Shown one piece after another: positions 8,554 to 17,139 of a stretch of DNA of 20,028 bases. The translations under genes and the position numbers were made by a program. Origin of the DNA: Gammaproteobacteria bacterium (GTDB taxonomy: Bacteria > Pseudomonadota > Gammaproteobacteria > Enterobacterales > Alteromonadaceae); assembly GCA_023380515.1 (NCBI GenBank), contig JAMCRH010000137.1, forward strand, positions 1 to 20,028. Reading direction: 5' to 3'. Below the pieces are notes generated by a model that ran no database searches, had not been told where the DNA came from, and worked only from the letters and a program-made list of their open reading frames with translations. Every line of letters begins with the position of its first letter. The first letter of the stretch is position 1.

Positions 8554-8582
8554 TTGATCAATTGCCATTCCATGACTAGCAT
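8554..8582 (+). promoter_or_regulatory. Candidate nrdA promoter
   Basis: -35 TTGATC (8554-8559), 17-bp spacer, -10 TAGCAT (8577-8582); each hexamer matches consensus at four of six bases. Transcription would begin near 8589, just ahead of the first NrdR box, a position suited to repression. A rival -10, TATAGT at 8649-8654, lies inside the second box but has a poor -35. Confidence 0.4.
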
Positions 8583-8598
8583 AGCGGTCATCAACGCA

Positions 8599-8614
8599 AC
8601 ACTATATATTGTGT
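8599..8614 (+). promoter_or_regulatory. NrdR box 1 upstream of nrdA
   Basis: ACACTATATATTGTGT fits the NrdR box consensus (acaCwAtATaTwGtgt). NrdR is the zinc-finger/ATP-cone repressor of ribonucleotide reductase genes. It pairs with box 2 as a near-perfect inverted copy. Confidence 0.88.
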
Positions 8615-8640
8615 AAAAATCCCCCACTGATGAATATCAG

Positions 8641-8656
8641 ACACAATATATAGTGA
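8641..8656 (+). promoter_or_regulatory. NrdR box 2 upstream of nrdA
   Basis: ACACAATATATAGTGA is the reverse complement of box 1 at 15 of 16 positions. Box centres are 42 bp apart, about four helical turns, which puts both on the same DNA face for cooperative NrdR binding. It lies 26 nt before the nrdA ATG. Confidence 0.88.
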
Positions 8657-8681
8657 TAAGAACAACTACTGCGAGGGACCC

Positions 8682-11021
8682 ATGAGCCAGTCAATTTTTG
8701 TCACTAAACGCGATGGCAATCGCGAACCGCTTGATTTAGATAAGATTCACCGTGTCGTTAGTTGGGCGGCTGAAGGTCTGTCAAATGTCTCTGTTTCAGA
8801 AGTTGAGTTAAAAGCCCGAATTCAGTTTTATGACGGCATTAAAACAGCGGATATCCATGAGACCATGATTCGCTCTGCCGCAGATTTAATTAGCGAAGAC
8901 GCGCCTGACTATCAGTACCTCGCAGCTCGCCTTGCTATTTTCCATCTGCGCAAGAAAGCGTATGGCCAATTCGAGCCTCCGCACTTGTACGATCACGTCA
9001 CCAAGTTAGTCGAAGGTAAGCGCTATGACGAACACTTGCTGGCCGACTACAGCAAAGAAGAATTCGAAGAACTTAACAGTTACCTCGATCACAGTCGCGA
9101 TCTGAACTTCTCCTATGCGGCCGTGAAACAGCTCGAAGGTAAGTATCTGGTACAAAACCGGGTTTCCGGTGACGTCTATGAAAGCGCGCAGTTTCTCTAC
9201 ATTTTGGTTGCGGCTTGTTTGTTTGCAAACTACCCGAAAGCAACACGTTTAGATTACGTACGTCGTTTTTACGATGCCACGTCGACATTCAAAATTTCCT
9301 TACCAACACCGATTATGTCTGGAGTGAGAACGCCCACTCGCCAGTTTAGTTCGTGTGTCCTGATTGAATGTGGTGATAGCCTCGACTCAATTAACGCCAC
9401 CGCAAGTGCTATCGTGAAGTATGTTTCCCAGCGCGCTGGTATTGGTATCAATGCTGGACGAATTCGTGCGCTTGGAAGCCCCATTCGCAATGGCGAAGCG
9501 TTCCATACCGGCTGTATCCCGTTTTTCAAGTATTTCCAAACCGCTGTAAAAAGCTGTTCACAAGGCGGTGTACGAGGTGGTGCTGCTACCCTCTTCTATC
9601 CAATTTGGCATTTAGAAGTTGAATCACTGCTCGTATTAAAGAACAACCGTGGCGTTGAAGAGAACCGCGTTCGTCACCTCGACTACGGTATTCAGTTTAA
9701 TCGAACCATGTACCAACGTTTGGTCAAAGACCAACACATTACACTGTTCAGTCCGTCTGATGTTCCAGGTCTGTACGACGCATTTTTTGCCGACCAAGAT
9801 GAATTCGAGCGTTTGTACAACCAGTACGAAGCGGATGATTCGATTCGTAAGAAGCGCATTAAAGCGATTGAGCTGTTCAGTTTGTTCATGCAAGAACGCG
9901 CGAGTACTGGCCGTATTTATGTTCAGAACGTTGACCATACCAATACGCACAGTCCGTTTGACCCGAAAGTTGCACCAATCCGTCAAAGTAACTTGTGCTT
10001 AGAGATTGCATTACCGACTAAGCCACTACAACACATCAATGACGAAGAAGGTGAGATTGCACTGTGTACATTGTCTGCTTTTAACCTCGGTTCATTAGAG
10101 TCGCTTGACGATTTCGAAGAATGGGCAGACTTAGCCGTGCGTGCGCTTGATAGCCTACTCGATTATCAAGACTACCCCGTACCAGCCGCGCGAAATGCCT
10201 CATTAGCTAGACGTACCCTAGGTATTGGTGTCATTAACTTTGCCTACTACCTCGCCAAGAATGGTGTGCGTTACTCAGACGGCAGTGCGAATGGCCTTGT
10301 CCATCGTACGTTTGAAGCCATGCAATACTACTTGATGAAAGCGTCAAACGAACTGGCGAAAGAGAAAGGCGCTTGTCCGAAGTTTAATGAGACCACGTAC
10401 GCCCAAGGCATCATGCCAATCGACACCTACAAGAAAGACCTTGACGCCGTCTGTGCAGAGCCATTGCATTACGACTGGGACAGTTTACGTGCCTCGATCA
10501 AGCAATACGGTTTGCGTAACTCGACCTTATCGGCACTGATGCCGTCAGAAACCTCATCACAGATTTCTAACGCCACCAACGGTATTGAGCCACCTCGTGG
10601 CCATGTTAGCGTGAAATCGTCGAAAGACGGTGTTATGAAACAGGTGGTTCCAGAGTTTGAGCGCTTACGCGACCAATATGAACTATTGTGGTCAATCCCA
10701 AGTAATAAAGGCTATCTGGAACTGGTTGGTATCATGCAGAAGTTCATTGACCAAACTATTTCTGCGAATACAAACTACGATCCGTCTCGTTTTGAAAGCG
10801 GCAAAGTGCCAATGAAGCAGCTGTTACAAGACTTGTTGTATGCCTACAAGTTGGGCGTTAAGACCTTGTATTACCACAACACCCGCGACGGTGCTTCGGA
10901 TAGTCAAACCGACATGCCCGCTGAACTGCGCAAGAAGCTCGCAGAAAAAGAAGCTATGCAAGCGGTCACTGCGGTTATCGAAGAAGACGACGACTGCGCC
11001 GGTGGCGCTTGTAAAATCTGA
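8682..11021 (+). CDS. nrdA: Class Ia ribonucleoside-diphosphate reductase, alpha subunit
   Basis: Reduces NDPs to dNDPs with NrdB. 779 aa against 761 in E. coli. The N-terminal ATP-cone (about residues 5-95) implies dATP inhibition of overall activity. Active-site residues fall at the E. coli numbers: C225 and C462 (redox pair), N437, C439 (thiyl radical) and E441. Y730 and Y731 of the radical-transfer path are in [11 protein letters not shown]. The C-terminal swinging-arm cysteines are C772 and C777 in DCAGGACKI. The tail linker after Y731 is about 18 residues longer than in E. coli and rich in Lys, Glu and Ala, accounting for the extra length. ATG at 8682 follows GAGGG. It heads nrdA-nrdB-ferredoxin, with grxA just downstream, and is preceded by two NrdR boxes. 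Confidence 0.98.
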   Translation: MSQSIFVTKRDGNREPLDLDKIHRVVSWAAEGLSNVSVSEVELKARIQFYDGIKTADIHETMIRSAADLISEDAPDYQYLAARLAIFHLRKKAYGQFEPPHLYDHVTKLVEGKRYDEHLLADYSKEEFEELNSYLDHSRDLNFSYAAVKQLEGKYLVQNRVSGDVYESAQFLYILVAACLFANYPKATRLDYVRRFYDATSTFKISLPTPIMSGVRTPTRQFSSCVLIECGDSLDSINATASAIVKYVSQRAGIGINAGRIRALGSPIRNGEAFHTGCIPFFKYFQTAVKSCSQGGVRGGAATLFYPIWHLEVESLLVLKNNRGVEENRVRHLDYGIQFNRTMYQRLVKDQHITLFSPSDVPGLYDAFFADQDEFERLYNQYEADDSIRKKRIKAIELFSLFMQERASTGRIYVQNVDHTNTHSPFDPKVAPIRQSNLCLEIALPTKPLQHINDEEGEIALCTLSAFNLGSLESLDDFEEWADLAVRALDSLLDYQDYPVPAARNASLARRTLGIGVINFAYYLAKNGVRYSDGSANGLVHRTFEAMQYYLMKASNELAKEKGACPKFNETTYAQGIMPIDTYKKDLDAVCAEPLHYDWDSLRASIKQYGLRNSTLSALMPSETSSQISNATNGIEPPRGHVSVKSSKDGVMKQVVPEFERLRDQYELLWSIPSNKGYLELVGIMQKFIDQTISANTNYDPSRFESGKVPMKQLLQDLLYAYKLGVKTLYYHNTRDGASDSQTDMPAELRKKLAEKEAMQAVTAVIEEDDDCAGGACKI

Positions 11022-11029
11022 GGAACATC

Positions 11030-12160
11030 ATGCGATATTCAACGTTTAGTCAAGAAAGTGTGAATCCATTAGGAGAGCCGATGTTTTTCGGCAATCCAGT
11101 AAACGTGGCGCGCTACGACCAACAGCGCCACCCTATTTTTGAAAAGTTGATTGAAAAGCAACTCAGCTTCTTCTGGCGTCCAGAAGAAGTTGATGTCAGT
11201 CGCGACCGCGTCGACTTTCAAAAAGTAAGCGATAGCGAAAAGCACATCTTCATTTCTAACTTGAAGTACCAGACACTGCTTGACTCGGTGCAAGGCCGCA
11301 GTCCAAATATCGCATTTCTGCCGATCGTTTCTTTACCAGAGCTCGAAACCTGGATTGAAACTTGGTCATTTTCAGAAACGATCCATTCGCGTTCATACAC
11401 GCATATTTTGCGTAACTTGTTTACTGACCCGAGTCATGTGTTTGATGACATCGTCAACAACACCGAAATTCAAGAGCGTGCGACTGATATCTCTAAGTAC
11501 TATGACGATTTAATTTTCTATACCCAGCTTTGGCAAACGCATGGCGAAGGTGATGTCAGCATTGATGGCGAAACCTACTCGGTCAGTGTTCGTGGACTGA
11601 AAAAGAAACTCTTCCTGTGCATGAACTCAGTGAATGCGCTTGAAGCGATTCGTTTTTACGTCAGCTTTGCCTGCTCGTTTGCGTTTGCTGAGCGCGAACT
11701 GATGGAAGGTAACGCCAAGATCATTCGCCTGATTGCGCGCGATGAGAACCTGCACTTAAGCTCAACTCAGCACATTATTAACCTTTGGCAACACGGTGAA
11801 GACGACCCTGAAATGAAAGAGATTGCTGCTGAGTGTCGTGAAGAAGCCTTAAATATTTTCCGTTCAGCGGTTGAACAAGAGAAAAAATGGGCGGGCTACT
11901 TGTTTCAGCATGGTTCAATGATCGGCCTGAACGAACAAATTCTTTCTCAATATGTTGAATACATCGCAAACTTGCGGATGCAAGCCATCGGCTTTGATGC
12001 TGAGTACGCTCAGAAAAGTAACCCACTGCCTTGGATGAACAAATACTTAGTTTCAGACAACGTGCAAGTGGCGCCGCAAGAGGCAGAGATCAGTTCTTAC
12101 TTAGTTGGTCAAATTGACAGTGCAGTCAGCGTTGATGACTTCGGAGACTTCGATCTCTAA
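11030..12160 (+). CDS. nrdB: Class Ia ribonucleoside-diphosphate reductase, beta subunit
   Basis: Supplies the diiron-tyrosyl radical to NrdA. 376 aa, the usual length. Counting Met as 1, the metal ligands are D85, E116, H119, E205, E239 and H242. The radical tyrosine is Y123 in HSRSYTHI (Y122 in E. coli numbering), so this is a tyrosyl-radical Ia enzyme rather than a Phe-substituted Ic type. The C-terminus [10 protein letters not shown]...FDL matches the tail that docks on NrdA. Only 8 nt separate it from nrdA, and its ribosome site (TGAGGA) includes the nrdA stop, so translation is tightly linked. The ferredoxin gene begins 5 nt after its stop. Confidence 0.98.
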   Translation: MRYSTFSQESVNPLGEPMFFGNPVNVARYDQQRHPIFEKLIEKQLSFFWRPEEVDVSRDRVDFQKVSDSEKHIFISNLKYQTLLDSVQGRSPNIAFLPIVSLPELETWIETWSFSETIHSRSYTHILRNLFTDPSHVFDDIVNNTEIQERATDISKYYDDLIFYTQLWQTHGEGDVSIDGETYSVSVRGLKKKLFLCMNSVNALEAIRFYVSFACSFAFAERELMEGNAKIIRLIARDENLHLSSTQHIINLWQHGEDDPEMKEIAAECREEALNIFRSAVEQEKKWAGYLFQHGSMIGLNEQILSQYVEYIANLRMQAIGFDAEYAQKSNPLPWMNKYLVSDNVQVAPQEAEISSYLVGQIDSAVSVDDFGDFDL

Positions 12161-12165
12161 TTCCC

Positions 12166-12429
12166 ATGACTAGCTTTCGGGTAACCATTAACCAGACGAT
12201 AGTCACAGAGGTCGCGGCAGATGCCCCGACCTCTTTGCTTGAAACCATAGAAGCTGCCGGTATTGAAGCTCGCTTTCACTGTCGGAACGGATTTTGCGGA
12301 GCTTGTCGCACCCGTCTTATCAGCGGGAATGTGCATTACACTACCGAGCCACTGGCTTATGTGCGCACCGGTGACATTCTTCCCTGTGTCTGTCGCCCGA
12401 GCACGAATATCGAGATCGAACACGAATAA
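12166..12429 (+). CDS. yfaE: YfaE-type 2Fe-2S ferredoxin (NrdB cofactor maintenance)
   Basis: Small plant-type ferredoxin, 87 aa (E. coli YfaE is 84). Cluster ligands C39, C44, C47 and C74 give the pattern C-x4-C-x2-C-x26-C, within HCRNGFCGACRTRL and ILPCVCRP; C76 is an additional cysteine. In E. coli YfaE reduces the NrdB diiron site so that the tyrosyl radical can be formed or restored. The location directly after nrdB (5-nt gap) and the matching sequence support the same job here. No clear ribosome site lies at the right distance before the ATG at 12166; reinitiation by ribosomes leaving nrdB is likely. It should sit in the same transcript as nrdAB. Confidence 0.94.
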   Translation: MTSFRVTINQTIVTEVAADAPTSLLETIEAAGIEARFHCRNGFCGACRTRLISGNVHYTTEPLAYVRTGDILPCVCRPSTNIEIEHE

Positions 12430-12466
12430 TCGATTCTTTCGAACACCCCATTCGCTTAAACACATT

Positions 12467-12494
12467 TTGTAGTTTTGCTGGCATCTGGCATAAT
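12467..12494 (+). promoter_or_regulatory. Candidate extended -10 promoter for grxA
   Basis: TG-G-CATAAT: an extended -10 with hexamer 12489-12494 (five of six consensus). A partial -35, TTGTAG (12467-12472), lies 16 bp upstream. It would start grxA separately from nrdAB, leaving a leader of about 55 nt. Confidence 0.5.
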
Positions 12495-12545
12495 CGCCAC
12501 CAATTTTTCGCTGCAAGAAACAAACAAAACAAATTTACAAATTCT

Positions 12546-12551
12546 GGAGAG
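12546..12551 (+). promoter_or_regulatory. Ribosome binding site fixing the grxA start
   Basis: GGAGAG, 4 nt before the ATG at 12556. It supports this start over the in-frame ATG at 12475, which lies upstream of the candidate -10 and would add 27 residues absent from Grx1 proteins. Confidence 0.7.
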
Positions 12552-12555
12552 ACGT

Positions 12556-12819
12556 ATGTTAACTGTTATTTTTGGTCGCCCTGGTTGCCCTTTCTGTGTT
12601 CGCGCGGTGCAAATCGCGAAACAACTCAGCACCCAGCTGGAAGATTTCGAATATCGTTATGTCGATATTCAACAAGAAGGCATCACCAAAGCAGATCTCG
12701 AGAAAACAATTGGTAAGCCGGTACTCACCGTGCCGCAGATTTTTGTCGATGAAACCCATGTCGGCGGCTGCACTGAATTTGAAGCCTACGCGAAAGAGAA
12801 CTTAGGTCTCTACGCTTAA
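12556..12819 (+). CDS. grxA: Glutaredoxin 1
   Basis: Glutathione-dependent dithiol oxidoreductase and hydrogen donor for ribonucleotide reductase. 87 aa (E. coli Grx1 is 85). The protein opens MLTVIFGRPGCPFCVRA, with the redox pair C11 and C14 (CPFC; E. coli has CPYC). TVPQIFVD is the cis-proline glutathione-binding loop, followed by HVGGCTEF, where E. coli has IGGYTDF; the cysteine there is an extra one. Placement downstream of nrdAB-ferredoxin puts reductase, radical maintenance and reductant in one cluster; in E. coli grxA is unlinked. It has its own likely promoter and is convergent with hrpA across a 41-nt gap in which I see no clear terminator. Confidence 0.95.
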   Translation: MLTVIFGRPGCPFCVRAVQIAKQLSTQLEDFEYRYVDIQQEGITKADLEKTIGKPVLTVPQIFVDETHVGGCTEFEAYAKENLGLYA

Positions 12820-12860
12820 CCAAAAAGCTTAACCACAACTCTTACCCACAACACGGCTTT

Positions 12861-15800
12861 CTACCCTTGTTTTAAAAGAGTTTCGAGTTCATCCAGACGC
12901 TGTTTTAAGCGTTGCTCCGACACCGGGAACGCCGTTCCTAGTTGCTGAGCAAACGTGGAGACTCGAAACTCTTCTAAGTACCAACGAAAATCATTTAGTT
13001 CTTGAGGCGTTGGATCGCCTTTCGGCACTAAACCATACAACCCCTGCCAACGTTGTTCCAAACGCTCAAACAGTAACAGGCGCACACGATCTTTGTTCGG
13101 GTCGACCGGCAGCTTTTCAACGCGCAACGCTAATGCTTTCAGGTAACGTTCTGCATCTGCTAAACGAGCAACACCAAATTCACTGACAAAACCCGGATAC
13201 ACCAAACGTGCCAAGTGCGCTTTGACGTCACCGTATGACTGCACAAGCGTCAAGGGTACTTTTCCTTTGATTGCCTTTTGAATTTGATGACTTAACAGCA
13301 AACAACGCTCAACATGGGCGGCAATTGCTAATGTTTGATCATTCAGCTCGGCACGAACCATGGTGGTAAGTTGCCGAAACTCAGTTTCGTTCTGTGGCAA
13401 CTGGGTACCGATAAGGTGGTCAATGGCTGCCAACATACAATCTTCAATGAGAGCTTCAACTTTCCCCCAAGGATTAAAATACATTGCTAGCTTGGCTTTA
13501 TTGGGCAACTTCTCGCGTAAATAGGCCACCGGCGATGGAATTTGCAGCATCACTAATTTACGTAAGCCAGCGCGGTGGTGACGTTCCGCTTCATCGGCAC
13601 GGTCAAACACCCGAATTGCAACACTTTTACCTTCATCTTTTAAGGCTGGGTAGGCTTTGATGGCAAATCGACCTTGTTGCTTCTCGACCGCTTGCGGTGC
13701 AGGCCCAAACGTCCAATCAGTTAAACCTGTCTGTTCAATATCGTCGCCCGCTGTCGCCTTTAACGTTTCCTGCAAGGTCGGTTGCAACTGTTGTTGCAAG
13801 CTCTTTAAATTACGATGACGAGCAAGCACCTTGCCTTCGCCATCGAGGACACGGAAATTCATCCGTAAGTGCGCATCCACCTGATCCCAATCCCAAGCTT
13901 CGGCCGGCACTTCAACGCCGGTCATACGCTTTAATTGTTTGGTTAAAACCGGCAACAACGGCTCTTCTGCAACCTGTTCTTGGCCAGCTAGAGCTTGTAA
14001 AAACGCGCGTGCGTAATTAGGTGCGGGCACAAAATTACGTCGCCATGCTTTCGGTAATGATTTAATAAGCGCGATGACCAAGGCTTCACGCAGTGCCGGT
14101 ACTTGCCAGTCAAAGCCATTGGCACTGACTTGATTTAAAACGGGCAGTGGAATATCAACGGAAACGCCGTCATCTGGATCCTTGGGATCAAACACGTAAG
14201 TTAACGGCAGACGCAAACGCCCTTGCACCCACTCGTCTGGATAAGCCTGGGCCGTGACGTGCTCAGCCTCTTGTTGCATCAGCTGGGCACGGCTAAAGCG
14301 AAGCACATCTGGATTTTCTTGGCGTGCTTGTCGGTACCAGGTGGCTAAACTGCGTTCGTCCGAGATTTCGGCAGGCAATTGCGCATCGTAGGCTTGCACT
14401 AATGCGTCTTCGTCAATCAAGATATCACGACGCCGAGACTTTTCTTCAAGCTCACGTACGTCCTCTATTAAGGCCAAATTTGCCTGAATAAACGGCAGCG
14501 GTTGGCGCAACTCACCGGTCACTAAGGCTTCGCGAATAAATACCTCGCGTGCAACCACAGGATCAATCTGACCATATTGCACGGTTCGCTTCGGCACAAT
14601 AACTAAGCCATACAAGGACACTTGTTCAGTGGCAACAACAGCTCCGCGCTTCTTCGACCAACGCGGTTCATGATAATTACGCCGAACCAAATGGCCAGCT
14701 AACGGCTCTATCCACTCCGGTTCAATGCGCGCTGCATACCGCGCATACAGTCGACTTGTTTCGACCAGCTCGGCAGCCATCAGCCATTTCGGTGCATGTT
14801 TAAATAGACCCGACCCCGGGAAAATAAAGAAGCGACTTTGTCTAGCACCTTGATACTGATGCTTATCGTCTTTCTGACCAATTTGTGACAGCAAGCCGGT
14901 TAACAATGACTGGTGAATTTGCTGGTAAGTTGCCGGCTCACTATTGATTCTTAAGCCCAGTTCACGCACGACCTGCCGCAACTGGGCGTATAAATCTTGC
15001 CACTCCCGCACCCGCAGATAATGAATAAACTCCTGCTTACACGCTTTCCGAAATTGGTTACCACTGAGCTCCTTTTGCTGTGTTTGCAAATAGTCCCATA
15101 GCTTTAAATAGCTCATAAAGTCCGATTGTTCGTCATGAAAGCGACGATGCAATTCATCCGATTTTTGCTGCTTGTCATGCGGACGCTCGCGCGGGTCCTG
15201 AATACTTAGCGCTGCAGTAATAATCAGTGTTTCCCGTAAGGCATGCTGTTCCGTCGCAGCGAGAAGCATCCGACCTAAACGCGGATCCACTGGTAATCGG
15301 CCCAGTGAACGACCAATTGCGCTCAGTTTTGGCGGCCGCCGGCGTCCTCCTGGCTTCTTACTTTGCGGTACCATGGCCCCAAGCTCTTCTAATAAACGAA
15401 TACCGTCATTGATAAAGCGATCATCAGGCCGTTGTAGAAATGGAAACTTACGAATATCGCCTAGTTTAAGAGTTGCCATTTGCAACACGACGGACGCCAA
15501 GTTGGTACGCAGAATTTCAGGGTCAGTGAACTCGGGACGGTTTAAAAAATCTTCCTCACTGTAAAGACGCACACATATACCCGGTCCAACCCGGCCACAG
15601 CGCCCTGCCCGCTGGTTTGCGCTCGCCTGCGAAATCGGCTCAATCGGCAAACGCTGTACTTTGGTACGATAACTGTATCGTGAAATCCTTGCTGTACCTG
15701 GGTCAATCACATAGCGAATACCCGGCACTGTCAGCGAGGTTTCGGCAACGTTAGTCGCCAGAACGATGCGGCGCCTGCCGTGGGGCTGAAATACACGGTT

Positions 15801-16625
15801 TTGCTCAGCTGCCGACAAGCGTGCGTATAGCGGCAGGATTTCAATGCTCTCGCGATGCTGACGGAAGGTTTCAGTTAGCGCATCAGCGCTATCACGAATT
15901 TCCCGCTCACCACTCAAAAACACCAGAATATCACCCGGTCCCTCTGCTACGAGTCCTTCCGCTGCGTCACAAATACCTTGAATAACATCAAGGTCATATT
16001 CGCCGTCTTCGCTTTCTCTGAGTAAAGGCTCGTAACGCGTTTCCACCGGAAACGTTCTTCCCGAAACTTCGAGCACAGGTGCATTGTTAAAGTGTTTTGA
16101 AAAACGCTCTGTTTCAATGGTGGCGGAAGTAATGATCACCTTAAGGTCGGGACGCTTATCGATCAACTGACGTAAAACACCGAGCAGAAAATCAATGTTT
16201 AGTGAGCGTTCGTGTGCTTCATCAATAATGATTGCAGAATACCGTTTTAATAGCCGGTCACGCTGCAACTCCGCCAAGAGGATGCCATCGGTCATCAATT
16301 TAATCGCGGTTTGCTCAGACGAGCTTTCTTGAAACCGAATTTTGAAACCGACAGTTTGCCCGATTGGTTCACCAAGCTCTTCGGCAATACGCTGTGCGAC
16401 TGAACGCGCTGCAATTCGCCGCGGCTGGGTATGACCGATTGTACCGTGCTCAGCAAAGCCCATTTCTAGCAACATTTTCGGTAACTGCGTGGTCTTGCCG
16501 GAACCCGTTTCACCCGCTAGAACCACAACCTGATGGTCACGAATCGTTTTTTGAATGCGTTCGCGCTCGATAACAACAGGAAGTTGCTCGGGGTAATTGA
16601 AATTTCGGCTTGTCTCGGTTTGCAT
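12861..16625 (-). CDS. hrpA: ATP-dependent RNA helicase HrpA (DEAH box)
   Basis: DEAH/RHA-type 3'-5' RNA helicase; in E. coli HrpA acts on mRNA processing and resolves stalled ribosomes. 1254 aa. Walker A GETGSGKT at 38-45, DEAH at 135-138, SATI at 167-170, then QRAGRCGRVGPG (motif VI) near 320. Winged-helix, HA2 and OB-fold regions follow, then the long C-terminal region specific to bacterial HrpA. E. coli HrpA (1300 aa) has roughly 75-80 further residues before the helicase core. Here the ATG at 16623-16625 opens only about 10 residues before the conserved YPEQLPV, and the region just upstream holds the terminator of the CBS gene. No strong ribosome site is visible. Convergent with grxA. 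Identity is certain; the short N-terminus appears real. Confidence 0.96.
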   Translation of the reverse strand: MQTETSRNFNYPEQLPVVIERERIQKTIRDHQVVVLAGETGSGKTTQLPKMLLEMGFAEHGTIGHTQPRRIAARSVAQRIAEELGEPIGQTVGFKIRFQESSSEQTAIKLMTDGILLAELQRDRLLKRYSAIIIDEAHERSLNIDFLLGVLRQLIDKRPDLKVIITSATIETERFSKHFNNAPVLEVSGRTFPVETRYEPLLRESEDGEYDLDVIQGICDAAEGLVAEGPGDILVFLSGEREIRDSADALTETFRQHRESIEILPLYARLSAAEQNRVFQPHGRRRIVLATNVAETSLTVPGIRYVIDPGTARISRYSYRTKVQRLPIEPISQASANQRAGRCGRVGPGICVRLYSEEDFLNRPEFTDPEILRTNLASVVLQMATLKLGDIRKFPFLQRPDDRFINDGIRLLEELGAMVPQSKKPGGRRRPPKLSAIGRSLGRLPVDPRLGRMLLAATEQHALRETLIITAALSIQDPRERPHDKQQKSDELHRRFHDEQSDFMSYLKLWDYLQTQQKELSGNQFRKACKQEFIHYLRVREWQDLYAQLRQVVRELGLRINSEPATYQQIHQSLLTGLLSQIGQKDDKHQYQGARQSRFFIFPGSGLFKHAPKWLMAAELVETSRLYARYAARIEPEWIEPLAGHLVRRNYHEPRWSKKRGAVVATEQVSLYGLVIVPKRTVQYGQIDPVVAREVFIREALVTGELRQPLPFIQANLALIEDVRELEEKSRRRDILIDEDALVQAYDAQLPAEISDERSLATWYRQARQENPDVLRFSRAQLMQQEAEHVTAQAYPDEWVQGRLRLPLTYVFDPKDPDDGVSVDIPLPVLNQVSANGFDWQVPALREALVIALIKSLPKAWRRNFVPAPNYARAFLQALAGQEQVAEEPLLPVLTKQLKRMTGVEVPAEAWDWDQVDAHLRMNFRVLDGEGKVLARHRNLKSLQQQLQPTLQETLKATAGDDIEQTGLTDWTFGPAPQAVEKQQGRFAIKAYPALKDEGKSVAIRVFDRADEAERHHRAGLRKLVMLQIPSPVAYLREKLPNKAKLAMYFNPWGKVEALIEDCMLAAIDHLIGTQLPQNETEFRQLTTMVRAELNDQTLAIAAHVERCLLLSHQIQKAIKGKVPLTLVQSYGDVKAHLARLVYPGFVSEFGVARLADAERYLKALALRVEKLPVDPNKDRVRLLLFERLEQRWQGLYGLVPKGDPTPQELNDFRWYLEEFRVSTFAQQLGTAFPVSEQRLKQRLDELETLLKQG

Positions 16626-16667
16626 GATATCGATGTACTTCAGCTCTAATTGTTTTCTGCATAAGAA

Positions 16668-16698
16668 AGGCCGCCAAGTTTACCAAAACCGGCGGCCT
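16668..16698 (-). terminator. Rho-independent terminator after the CBS-domain gene
   Basis: Read on the minus strand: AGGCCGCC and GGCGGCCT pair over 8 bp, with an inner GTTT/AAAC helix in the loop, then TTTCTT. It begins 20 nt after the CBS gene stop and ends 42 nt before the hrpA ATG, separating the asparaginase-CBS unit from hrpA. Confidence 0.8.
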
Positions 16699-16718
16699 CT
16701 GTAGACGAGTTTTTCGCG

Positions 16719-17135
16719 TTAACGATTCCGGTACGAATCTTTCAAATGCAAGTCAATTGCTCTTAAAACATCAGTACGGCTAATCACGCCAATTAAACTT
16801 CCACCGTAATCAATAACCGGATAAAGCTTGGGTTTTTGATTACCCAATTGTTGCGCTAAGTCGAGAATCGCCATGTCACCATTCACCGTGAGCACCTCTG
16901 CGTGCATGCAGTCCTCCACGGTTGCGGTTTGTTCTTTATGATAAGTGTCCTTCAGCATCGATGCTAAGCAATCTTGTTCTGACAGAAACCCTACCACATG
17001 GCCTTGCTCATCAACTACCGGCCCGCCCGTTTGCTGTGTTGATACGAGCATCGCAACCGCTTCCTCAATGGGCATGGTGCGCTTAAATTTCAAAGGATAG
17101 CGATTCATGTAGTCCTGTACTTTCATCGAACGCAT
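16719..17135 (-). CDS. Two-CBS-domain protein
   Basis: Small cytosolic protein (138 aa) made of a tandem CBS pair (Bateman module) and nothing else: first repeat about residues 6-60, second about 72-130. GGPVVDEQGHVVGFLSEQDCL and YPVIDYGGSLIGVISRTDVL are the two characteristic strand-helix ends. Such modules bind adenine nucleotides (AMP, ATP, SAM) and switch partner proteins. With no catalytic domain here, the partner is unknown. ATG at 17133-17135, 7 nt after GAGGAG, which lies at the very end of the upstream asparaginase gene; the gap between genes is 4 nt. A strong terminator follows. No signal peptide, so it is probably cytosolic although its operon partner is exported. Confidence 0.85.
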   Translation of the reverse strand: MRSMKVQDYMNRYPLKFKRTMPIEEAVAMLVSTQQTGGPVVDEQGHVVGFLSEQDCLASMLKDTYHKEQTATVEDCMHAEVLTVNGDMAILDLAQQLGNQKPKLYPVIDYGGSLIGVISRTDVLRAIDLHLKDSYRNR

Positions 17136-17139
17136 AAAA

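Larger units (their letters stand above)
8387..8681. other. 295-nt intergenic region before nrdA, rich in dyads
   Basis: No gene seen. From left to right it holds an AT-only palindrome (8442-8461), a GC-rich hairpin (8475-8499), a 13-nt palindrome GAAATT-A-AATTTC (8537-8549) nested in the outer pair TGGCAA/TTGCCA (8531-8536 and 8562-8567), a candidate promoter, and two NrdR boxes. No convincing rho-independent terminator for the ubiG-phosphatase transcript is visible. Confidence 0.6.

Noticed and set aside
9649..10002. 117-aa plus-strand and 116-aa minus-strand open frames inside nrdA
   Set aside because: Both mirror the nrdA coding frame; the composition is that of a shifted or reversed conserved gene.
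12157..12516. 119-aa minus-strand open frame over the ferredoxin gene
   Set aside because: It is antisense to a well-supported ferredoxin with all four cluster cysteines, and has no ribosome site or domain of its own.
12475..12555. Longer GrxA start at 12475
   Set aside because: It lies upstream of the candidate -10 and adds 27 residues with no counterpart in Grx1; GGAGAG points to 12556.
12810..12840. Direct repeat GCTTAACCA x2 between grxA and hrpA
   Set aside because: The two 9-nt copies are very short and one includes the grxA stop. There is no dyad or T-run to make a terminator, so it is probably chance.
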